Assembly: GCA_021850095.1 (NCBI GenBank)
Contig: JAJZRX010000001.1
Location: 62,001 to 126,000, forward strand
DNA from: Deltaproteobacteria bacterium
GTDB lineage: Bacteria > Desulfobacterota > Desulfuromonadia > Geobacterales > Pseudopelobacteraceae
Length of the DNA stretch: 64,000 bases
Direction of reading: 5' to 3'
Shown here in pieces: positions 44,760 to 51,641 of the stretch. The notes beneath the pieces are model-generated. The model did no database searches. It was not told the DNA's origin and saw only the letters and a program-made list of their open reading frames with translations. Numbering within the stretch: the stretch's first letter is position 1; every line of letters starts with the position of its first letter. The position numbers and the translations under genes were made by a program.

Positions 44760-46286
44760 ATGGGAGCAGAGTTAGTAATCAATGCCGCTTCCCACGAAAC
44801 CCGCATCGCGTTGATCGAGAACGGCACCATTGCCGAACTTTACATCGAGCGCAGCCGTGAAAAGGGGATCGTGGGCAATATTTACAAGGGGCGCGTGATC
44901 CGGGTGCTGCCCGGCATGCAGGCCGCCTTTGTGGACATCGGCCTCGAGAAGGCCGCCTTTCTGTATGTGGCGGACGTTTTTGATGCGATTGAAGAGTATG
45001 AGTCGATGCTGGAAAGCGGCAGCAAAAAGGAAGAAGAGCCCCATGATGAGCAGGAATCGGGCGCCCATCCCGAATACCGGCCGCTGCACCCGATCGAGGA
45101 TCTGCTGCAGGAAGGGCAGGAGCTGCTGGTGCAGATTTCCAAGGAACCGCTGGGTACCAAGGGGGCCCGCATAACATCGCACATCTCCCTGCCCGGCCGT
45201 CATTTGGTGTATATGCCGACGGTCGATCACATCGGCATTTCACGCCGGATCGAAGACGAAGAGGAGCGCGAGCGCTTGCGTGAGGTCGTCGAACGGCTCA
45301 AACAGCCCGGCTCGGGCTACATCGTCAGAACGGTGTCGGAAGGCAAGAGCGAAGAAGATCTGGTTGCCGACATCCAGTACCTTTCCACCCTCTGGAGCGA
45401 AATCACCACCCGCAAGGACAAGGCGGCCGTGCCGTCGCTGCTGCATTCCGACCTGGACGTGGTTCAGAAGGTCGTGCGCGACATCGTTACCGAACAGGTG
45501 GACCGGATTGTGGTTGATTCCAAACCTGATTATGACCGCATCGTGCAGTTCATATCGACCTTTGCCTCCAAGATGAAGTACGCGATCGAACTGTATGACG
45601 AAGAGGAACCGATCTTCGATCACTACGGTCTGGAAGTCGAGATCAGCCGGGCGCTGGGGCGCAAGGTCTGGCTCAAATCGGGCGGTTATATCATTATCGA
45701 ACAGACCGAGGCGCTGACCGCCATCGATGTCAATACCGGCCGCTTTGTCGGCAAGCACAACCTGGAAGACACGATCCTGAAAACCAACCTGGAAGCGGTC
45801 AAGGAGATCGCCTACCAGCTCCGCCTGCGCAACATCGGCGGGATTATCATCATCGATTTCATCGACATGGAGAAAGAGGTCAACCGCGAGAAAGTCTTCG
45901 GCGCGCTGGAAGAAGCGCTCAAAGCGGACAAGTCGAAAACCAATATCCTGAAAATATCCGAGCTGGGACTGGTTGAAATGACCCGGAAGCGGGTGCGGGA
46001 AAGCATCGGCCGCATGATGTGCGAGCCCTGCACCTACTGCGAAGGGCGCGGCTATATCAAATCCAAGACGACCATCTGCCACGAGATATTCCGGGAATTG
46101 CGCCGCGAGATGCTTGATATTCGTGGAACCAAGGCGACCGTCACGGTTCATCCGCTGGTGGCCGATCTGCTGTACGACGAGGAGCGGCGCGGGCTGGAGG
46201 AACTGGAGAAGAAGTTCAAAAAACGGATTACCGTGCGAGCCAAGCCCGGTTTTCATCAGGAGCAGTTTGAAATTCTGATCAATTGA
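44760..46286 (+). CDS. rng: ribonuclease G/E
   Basis: 508 residues. The N-terminal S1-like domain has a family insertion (IEEYESMLESGSKKEEEPHDEQ, acidic), followed by the RNase H-like and DNase I-like catalytic parts. The metal-binding motif reads TAIDVNTGRFVG and IIIIDFIDM, and the zinc-link CEPCTYCEGRG is intact. It cleaves single-stranded RNA 5' ends and precursors such as 16S rRNA. The length fits Rng rather than full RNase E; there is no C-terminal degradosome scaffold. The start at 44760 has ACGGAG upstream. Confidence 0.93.
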   Translation: MGAELVINAASHETRIALIENGTIAELYIERSREKGIVGNIYKGRVIRVLPGMQAAFVDIGLEKAAFLYVADVFDAIEEYESMLESGSKKEEEPHDEQESGAHPEYRPLHPIEDLLQEGQELLVQISKEPLGTKGARITSHISLPGRHLVYMPTVDHIGISRRIEDEEERERLREVVERLKQPGSGYIVRTVSEGKSEEDLVADIQYLSTLWSEITTRKDKAAVPSLLHSDLDVVQKVVRDIVTEQVDRIVVDSKPDYDRIVQFISTFASKMKYAIELYDEEEPIFDHYGLEVEISRALGRKVWLKSGGYIIIEQTEALTAIDVNTGRFVGKHNLEDTILKTNLEAVKEIAYQLRLRNIGGIIIIDFIDMEKEVNREKVFGALEEALKADKSKTNILKISELGLVEMTRKRVRESIGRMMCEPCTYCEGRGYIKSKTTICHEIFRELRREMLDIRGTKATVTVHPLVADLLYDEERRGLEELEKKFKKRITVRAKPGFHQEQFEILIN

Positions 46287-46310
46287 GCCTGGCTGACAGG
46301 ACAGTCTGAA

Positions 46311-46346
46311 ACGACAAAAGGCGGGTTTTACCCCGCCTTTTGTCGT
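46311..46346. terminator. bidirectional terminator between rng and RHH gene
   Basis: ACGACAAAAGGCGGG-TTTTA-CCCCGCCTTTTGTCGT is a near-perfect long inverted repeat with T runs on both sides of the GC stem, between convergent genes. Confidence 0.85.
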
Positions 46347-46365
46347 TCAAATTTTGCGTTGCGGA

Positions 46366-46551
46366 TTATGCTGCTTTGCGATTGAGGGTGTCCTGCTGAT
46401 GGTGCGCGGTGAAATACTCCATCGCTTCACGCATGATTACGGAAATGCTCTTGTTGGTGGTGTTCATCAGGTTTTCCAGATGCTCACGCTCTTCGTCACT
46501 GACTCTCATTGATATTACGTTGTAACGCGGATTCTCTCTCATTCTTCCCAT
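46366..46551 (-). CDS. ribbon-helix-helix DNA-binding protein
   Basis: 61 residues, an Arc/CopG-type RHH protein: the N-terminal beta strand RYNVISMRVSDEE, then two helices (REHLENLMNTTNK and SISVIMREAMEYFTAHH). It should dimerise and bind DNA. The start ATG at 46551 has AGGAGGAAG upstream. A sigma-54 promoter at 46618-46635 drives it. No toxin partner is adjacent, so it may be a free-standing regulator. Confidence 0.8.
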   Translation of the reverse strand: MGRMRENPRYNVISMRVSDEEREHLENLMNTTNKSISVIMREAMEYFTAHHQQDTLNRKAA

Positions 46552-46617
46552 GGTTTTCTTCCTCCTGGCTTTTTTATGGTTTGTTTCGTGCGTTTTCGAC
46601 GAATGTAACGTTTACAT

Positions 46618-46635
46618 AAGCCAGTATCGTGCCAA
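46618..46635 (-). promoter_or_regulatory. sigma-54 promoter of RHH gene
   Basis: The minus strand reads TTGGCACGATACTGGCTT: -24 TGGCAC and -12 TGGC with the GG and GC exactly 10 nt apart. The predicted start is near 46608, about 57 nt before the RHH start codon. The imperfect inverted repeats TGTGCC-ACAAAA-GGCGCA (46718-46735) and GTGCG...CGCAC (46770-46796) lie upstream at enhancer distance. Confidence 0.65.
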
Positions 46636-46806
46636 TTTTCATTATAGACTTAATTGTTAATTAAAACAGCACCTTGTAAATCGGACTTAAAAGATCCGCA
46701 AGCGGGTTCCGGAAAAAGTGTGCCACAAAAGGCGCATATATGGCCAAAAGTATACACAATTTTATAACAGTGCGCAGATCGGACACCCTGTCGCACAAGG
46801 CGGGCG

Positions 46807-49083
46807 TCACTCGGCGTGTCGTGAAGAGCGGACAACCTGTATGCCGTGTTTTTCAAGCATGCGGTAGAAGGTGCGGCGGGGAACGTTGGCCAGGCGGGCC
46901 GCCTTGGCCACATTGCCGCCGGTTTCCTCCAGGTAGCGGGAAATTATGTTCTTCTCCGTGCGCCCCACCTGCAGTTCGCGTTCGGCCTTGAACGAGACCC
47001 GCCGGCGGCTGACGTCGTCGTCCTGGCAGGATTCGTAGGTGCTTCTGAAAATGGTCGGCAGCGTTTCCAGGCGGATCGGCCCCTCCTTGGTCAGCACCGC
47101 CGCACGCTCGATCACATTCTGCATTTCGCGGATGTTGCCGGGCCAGGGATAATGCTGCATGGCTTTGATGGCTCGCTCTTCGATGCCGGCGATTGACTTG
47201 TTGAGCTTCTTGCGGGCCTTGTCGATAAAGTGCAGCGCCAGTTCCGGCACAGACCCGACCCGCTCGCGCAGCGGCGGCAGGGCGATGCAGAATACATTCA
47301 GGCGGTAATACAGATCTTCGCGAAACCATCCTTCATGAACACCCTGCTCCAGATCCTTATTGGTGGCTGCAATCAGGCGCACATCCACCTTGCGGGCGTT
47401 GACGCCCCCGACCGGGCGGACTTCGCCCAGATCCAGCACCCGCAACAGTTCGGCCTGCAGCTTGGGGGTTATGTCGCCGATCTCGTCAAGAAAGATCGTG
47501 CCGCCGTTGGCCGCCTCAAAAAGTCCTTTCTTGTCCGACGTGGCGCCGGTGAAGGCTCCTTTTTTGTGGCCGAAAAGCTCGCTTTCCAGCAGTGAATCGG
47601 TGATGGTCGTGCAGTTGACGGTCATCAGCGGCTTGTCGTTGCGCAGGCTCATGCGGTGGATGGCGCGGGCGGTCAGTTCCTTGCCGGTTCCGGTTTCACC
47701 CCGGATAAGCACGGTTGTCGGCGTGGGGCCGACCTGGCTGATCAGCTCCATCACCTCCTGGATGCCGGGATCGCTGCCGATGATCAGATCGTCTCCGGCC
47801 TGACGATCCAGCTCGCGCCGGATCAACTCGTATTTCTGCATCAGGTGAACGCGGTCTTCGTCGATCTTCTGCATGTTGTGGGGGAGGCACATTTCGGTGT
47901 CGGCCAGCCCCTGGAACACGGCCACCGCATGTTCGCGGCAGGTGTTGTAGCCGCAGGCGCGGCAGTTCAGCTCATCGCCTTGCGTGAATTTGTTGGTGGA
48001 ATGCAGGATGCGTTTGACGTCGTCCTTGCCGGGACTGGGTAATTTAAGTGACTTGTCGGAATAGGAGCGGGAAAGATCCGGCAGCAGCACCGCCGATTGA
48101 TAGTGGGGGGCGGTGTCGTAGAGCAGCTTGCTGTTGTGGTGGCAGACGATCAGTTTGCGCTTGTAAAAATGATTGAGTTCGATGTCGCGGGTCGGGCCGT
48201 CCACGCAGCCGCCGTCGCAAAAGCGGAGATCCACAAAGGAGGGCGAAATCCGCCCGGCGGCCAGATCGCGGATAATCCCGATGGTGTGGGCCTCCCCCTC
48301 GGCGCTGACGGTTTCGGTGTCCAGAAGGTCAGGATCGATGCCGAACACCTTCAGCGGGCCGCCGGTCAGGGTGAAAAGCCGCCCTTGGCCGGGGTCGAGC
48401 CCGTCGAACGGCATTTCGGGCAGGCTTGACGGCGTGATGCGCCGGTTTTTGAGAAGCTTGTCAATCTCCAGATAGGTCAGCACCACGTCGATGGCGCCTG
48501 ATTCTTCGGCCTGAATCTCGAATTTGGCCGCGATGCAGCTGCTGACATACACGACCTTGGTGTCCTCACCCAGAACATTCTTGATAAAGCGCCCCATGGC
48601 AATCATGGGGGAAACAATCGGCATGATGTTCGGCAGCAGTGTCGGAAAATGGCGTTCGATCAGGTCGACCACCGCCGGACAGTGCGAAGAGATCAGCGGT
48701 TTATCAGCCTTCTGCAGGGCTTCGTGGTAGCTGCCGGAGATCATCTTGGCCCCGTAGGCCCCCTCGTGCACTTCGCAGAAACCGAGGCTTTTCAATGCCG
48801 CGACCAGTTGGCCCGGCATCAGAGAATGGAAAAAAGCGGGGAACGAACAGCCCAGAACTGCCACCACCGGCATGCCTGAAGCCAGCATCTCCTGGGTTTT
48901 GACCATGCGGTCGACCACGACTTTGGCTTTTTGCGGGCAGCTCAAGCAGTTGCCGCAGCCGATGCAGCGTTCGTACATTATCTGGGCAAAACCCTGATCG
49001 ACCTTGATGGCCTTGACCGGGCAGCTGCGCACACAGGAATAGCAGCGTCGGCAGCGCTCTTTATACGTGATGATCGGTTCCAT
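46807..49083 (-). CDS. sigma-54 activator fused to Fe-only-hydrogenase-like sensor
   Basis: 758 residues. Residues 1-55 carry ferredoxin motifs (CRRCYSCVRSCP, CIGCGNCLSCP). About 60-350 resemble the large-subunit H-cluster domain of Fe-only hydrogenase (VLGCSFPAFFHSL, SSHCPAVVDLIERHFP, VYVSSCIAAKFEI, FCDGGCVDGPT). A further FeS motif (CRACGYNTCREHAVAV) follows near 395. The AAA+ domain has GETGTGKE, GAFTGA and LFLDEIGD-type Walker B (IFLDEIGD); a Fis HTH closes the protein. It probably senses redox state or H2 and activates sigma-54 promoters, with the RHH promoter next door as candidate. The 49084-49188 gap shows no distinct element. Confidence 0.88.
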   Translation of the reverse strand: MEPIITYKERCRRCYSCVRSCPVKAIKVDQGFAQIMYERCIGCGNCLSCPQKAKVVVDRMVKTQEMLASGMPVVAVLGCSFPAFFHSLMPGQLVAALKSLGFCEVHEGAYGAKMISGSYHEALQKADKPLISSHCPAVVDLIERHFPTLLPNIMPIVSPMIAMGRFIKNVLGEDTKVVYVSSCIAAKFEIQAEESGAIDVVLTYLEIDKLLKNRRITPSSLPEMPFDGLDPGQGRLFTLTGGPLKVFGIDPDLLDTETVSAEGEAHTIGIIRDLAAGRISPSFVDLRFCDGGCVDGPTRDIELNHFYKRKLIVCHHNSKLLYDTAPHYQSAVLLPDLSRSYSDKSLKLPSPGKDDVKRILHSTNKFTQGDELNCRACGYNTCREHAVAVFQGLADTEMCLPHNMQKIDEDRVHLMQKYELIRRELDRQAGDDLIIGSDPGIQEVMELISQVGPTPTTVLIRGETGTGKELTARAIHRMSLRNDKPLMTVNCTTITDSLLESELFGHKKGAFTGATSDKKGLFEAANGGTIFLDEIGDITPKLQAELLRVLDLGEVRPVGGVNARKVDVRLIAATNKDLEQGVHEGWFREDLYYRLNVFCIALPPLRERVGSVPELALHFIDKARKKLNKSIAGIEERAIKAMQHYPWPGNIREMQNVIERAAVLTKEGPIRLETLPTIFRSTYESCQDDDVSRRRVSFKAERELQVGRTEKNIISRYLEETGGNVAKAARLANVPRRTFYRMLEKHGIQVVRSSRHAE

Positions 49084-49200
49084 GGATGTCTGCTTTCATA
49101 ATAGGCTTGGATAACGTTTTGACAATACACCAGACTGTTGATATGTGCAAGAAATGACACATGCTCGGGGGGCGGAGAATGGGATCACTGTGTGACTACA

Positions 49201-49257
49201 ACCATAAGCTGTCAAAATTGACATTATATGCCTGTTTTTCCATTGACACTTTATGCC
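49201..49257. repeat. left-end motif array (3 copies of CATAwnnTGTCAA)
   Basis: The copies are ACCATAAGCTGTCAA (49201-49215, plus strand), GGCATATAATGTCAA (49218-49232, minus) and GGCATAAAGTGTCAA (49243-49257, minus). The first two form the palindrome TGTCAA-AA-TTGACA. These look like transposase-binding sites. Confidence 0.7.
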
Positions 49258-49521
49258 TTTTTTGGGGATCAAATTTTCGACAGGCTTCAACTTGCCCGGA
49301 ATTACATTAGAAATCAATTCTGGGCTTTGAGGGAATGCCGAGATGAATAAGGTCAATGGGCCGGGCTTGTCGTTAGGAAAGAAAAATAATAATGGTGTGA
49401 AAGGGAATCGTTGATGATGACCTATGGTTTACAGAAATGGATATTTATGATCGAGATGGTTCTAAAACTCAGGAGACGGTCCCCACCGCTTCAAATTTAA
49501 ACATCCAACCCCGCCCCATTT

Positions 49522-50340
49522 AGCCGCCAGCTTTGAATGGCAGACCACCTGTGCCTTGAAGCCGTCGGGGAGGATATTGTCTATGTAATGTGTCACCAGG
49601 TCGCGGGCAATGGCTGCAATACGCTGCTCGGCTTCCAGAATGTCACCGCTGGCACCGTACTTCTTTTTGATGGCGGCCAGATCTTCTTCGCTCCGGTTAC
49701 GGAACAGGTCCTCGAACTTGGTGTCGAAGCCGTGCTTGTCCTTGATGGCAGTATCCGCTGTACGCCCTTCATAGAGAATCTGCAGCGTAGCGCCGTCATG
49801 CACCGCGTCCATCAGCTTGTAGGTGTCAATGTATTCACCAAAACGCTTCACCGTACGCTTGGTACCGTGCTGCTCGGTAATGAGCGGGGTGCCGGTGAAA
49901 GCGATGCGGGTGGCGTTGGGGAAGGCCTCAAAGATGTTTTCACCAAGGTCGGAGCCTTGCGTCCGGTGCGCTTCGTCAATCATCAGCAGGATCCGCTCAG
50001 ATGGATTGACCACACCGAAGGTTGATCCGGACGGCGGCGGGCGATAGCTGGCCAGTGCTTCGGCTACAATCGGCGGCAACTCCTCGGCCCGTTCCATAAA
50101 CTTGTGTACCATCACCATGTTGATGTCAGAGGCATCGGTACTCAGATGCTCACGCAGCTCCGTCGTGCTCTCGATAACGTTCACCTTGCCGCCGATCAGC
50201 TTTGCCGTGGCGGCGAGTTGCTCTTCCAGATCAACACGGTCGTTTACCAGCAGAATCTTGAAATCTGCCAGGTCTTTCGATGCCCGCAGCATCCTGGCTA
50301 CGAAATCCGCCCGACTTACCGTTTTGACGCATCGTGTCAA
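49522..50340 (-). pseudogene. hsdR fragment (type I restriction, helicase part)
   Basis: About 270 residues correspond to the middle of a type I restriction R subunit: NDRVDLEEQLAATAKLIGG, VMVHKFMER, LLMIDEAHRTQGSDLGENI (DEAH box) and IAFTGTPLI. The N-terminal nuclease and Walker A part and the C-terminal part are missing. Homology starts abruptly at about 50340, joined to a different gene fragment, and ends near 49522 after VVCHSKLAA. It lies within the TIR element; no hsdM or hsdS is in the window. Confidence 0.8.
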
Positions 50341-50595
50341 GGGACAGTGCCACAGGCGGTCTGCGCGTTCCTTGAGTCAACAGATTTTGAAAGTGCCATC
50401 AGACTGGCAATTTCTCTTGGCGGCGATTCCGACACTCTGGCGAGCATTACCGGCAGTATCGCCGAAGCTTTTTATGGTAGCGTCCCCAGACCGATTGCCA
50501 GTGTGACTTTGAAATATCTTGATGAGCAGCTGTTAGAAATAATACAGGATTTTGTTACAAAATTTGATTTACCCGGATGTTTTGAAGATCAGTGA
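50341..50595 (+). pseudogene. ADP-ribosylglycohydrolase, C-terminal fragment
   Basis: About 84 residues (TVPQAVCAFLESTDFESAIRLAISLGGDSDTLASITGSIAEAFYG) match the conserved C-terminal half of ADP-ribosylglycohydrolases, including the metal-binding GGDSDT motif. The N-terminal domain with the other Mg ligands is absent. The fragment abuts the hsdR fragment at 50340 with no spacer, showing an illegitimate junction inside the element. Confidence 0.8.
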
Positions 50596-50643
50596 ATTTT
50601 GCCAGCTTTGCCGAGTCACATTCATGCCGTTGCTGAATGCGAT

Positions 50644-50776
50644 TAACCAATTTATGCTTTTATTTTCTACTCTGTGCCATTTTATGGTTTTATAAAAAAG
50701 AACCGCGCTACCTTTTTGAGCAAGCTGCGGCATTTTTTTTGCCATATTATGGTTTTTTGTTTTACCAGCTTATGCC
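50644..50776 (-). repeat. right-end motif array (4 copies of CATAAnnTGG)
   Basis: On the minus strand the copies are GGCATAAGCTGGTAA (50762-50776), ACCATAATATGGCAA (50739-50753), ACCATAAAATGGCAC (50674-50688) and AGCATAAATTGGTTA (50644-50658). All share the same orientation relative to the end, as expected for transposase-binding sites. The region is otherwise AT-rich and noncoding. Confidence 0.7.
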
Positions 50777-50845
50777 TGTAGTCACACACTGCCTGACGGG
50801 GAGCAGCGAACTGCCCCGGTCGGGGGAAGGCAGCAGATAAAGCAC

Positions 50846-50876
50846 AAAAAAACCCGGCTGATGGCCGGGCTTTTTT
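50846..50876. terminator. bidirectional terminator
   Basis: CCCGGC-TGATG-GCCGGG with A7 before and T6 after; it ends the DUF3617 gene on the minus strand and any rightward transcript leaving the element. Confidence 0.75.
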
Positions 50877-50891
50877 ATGCCGTAAAGAGAT

Positions 50892-51296
50892 TCAGGGACA
50901 ATTCCCCAGCCGCTTGGCCTTGACCTTCATATTCATGGTCTGCCCCTGGGTCTGCATTTTCATGGTCGAATCGTAGGCATCCCCCCTGAAGACCGTCTCG
51001 CCGCTGAATACTCCGGCATGTTCACCGGTACACTTCATCTTCCAGCTGACTTTGTTGCCGGACTGCTTTAAATCGGTAACGGTACAGTTCTTGTCGGTGG
51101 AAATGACTCTTTTCTGGTCCTTGACATCCTCTTTGGTATAGCAGTGCTTTACTTTCGTGGGCGCCATTTTTACCGGCATGCCGGGCATATCCATGGTGGT
51201 GGTCAGCTCCCAGTAGCCGTCACGCATGGTGTCGGCGGCAAAGCCGGTAACGGGGAGGGCCAGGGCGAACAGAAGAGCGGTGAGTCTTGTTTTCAT
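50892..51296 (-). CDS. exported DUF3617-family protein
   Basis: 134 residues. A signal peptide (LTALLFALALPVTGFAA) is followed by a DUF3617 domain: MRDGYWELTTTMDMPGMPV, KHCYTKEDV, CTVTDLKQSGNKVSWKMKC. The conserved cysteines probably form disulfides in the periplasm. Its function is unknown. The start at 51296 has AAAGGAGA upstream. It lies next to the right end of the TIR element. Confidence 0.85.
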   Translation of the reverse strand: MKTRLTALLFALALPVTGFAADTMRDGYWELTTTMDMPGMPVKMAPTKVKHCYTKEDVKDQKRVISTDKNCTVTDLKQSGNKVSWKMKCTGEHAGVFSGETVFRGDAYDSTMKMQTQGQTMNMKVKAKRLGNCP

Positions 51297-51641
51297 AAGC
51301 AGATCTCCTTTGTTTCAAAAATGGCGCACCGTCTCCAATGATGGTGGCGCCTTTGCCATACCGCATACGCTGAATATTACCTGCTGCGATTTTTTTTAGC
51401 AAAGACATTCCATCTTGCTTTTACGGCACGTTATAGCTGCCACGGCCATGTTTTGCTCAAATGTGGGCAGCGGCGCTGTGCATCTGGCAAGCAGCGCGGC
51501 AATCGGATCGAAATCAAAGCTGTAGCCAGGGTGGCGAGTATTGCAGCCGCCGCCCAGCAGATTGCTTTGTTAAAATGTTCGGTTATACTGTGAAACTGTA
51601 CGAAGCCTGTTTCCAGTTCAGCGCACCAGGGGGCGTTCCGT
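51297..51641. other. intergenic region without recognised feature
   Basis: 345 bases between divergent DUF3617 and kinase genes. The overlapping ORFs (51431-51898 minus, 51461-51649 plus) look like shadows. I see no hairpin, repeat or convincing promoter. Confidence 0.5.

Larger units (their letters stand above)
49189..50788. mobile_element. 1.6-kb element with terminal inverted repeats and multiple internal end-binding motifs, no transposase
   Basis: The left end TGTGTGACTACA-AC-CATAAGCTG (49189-49211) and the right end, read inward, TGTGTGACTACA-GG-CATAAGCTG (50788-50766) are inverted copies matching 21 of 23 bases. Three and four copies of a related 15-bp motif follow inside the left and right ends. 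TGT...ACA termini with arrays of transposase-binding sites are typical of Tn7, Tn5053 and Mu-like families. No transposase is present, only gene fragments, and no 5-bp duplication is visible (ATCAC and CTGCC), so this is a nonautonomous or decayed element. Confidence 0.7.

Noticed and set aside
49264-49278. 15-mer GGGGATCAAATTTTC repeated at 62346-62360
   Set aside because: A shared 15-mer is expected about twice by chance in 64 kb, and the flanks are unrelated.
49184-50793. Target-site duplication for the TIR element
   Set aside because: The five bases outside each end (ATCAC and CTGCC) do not match, so no duplication can be claimed.
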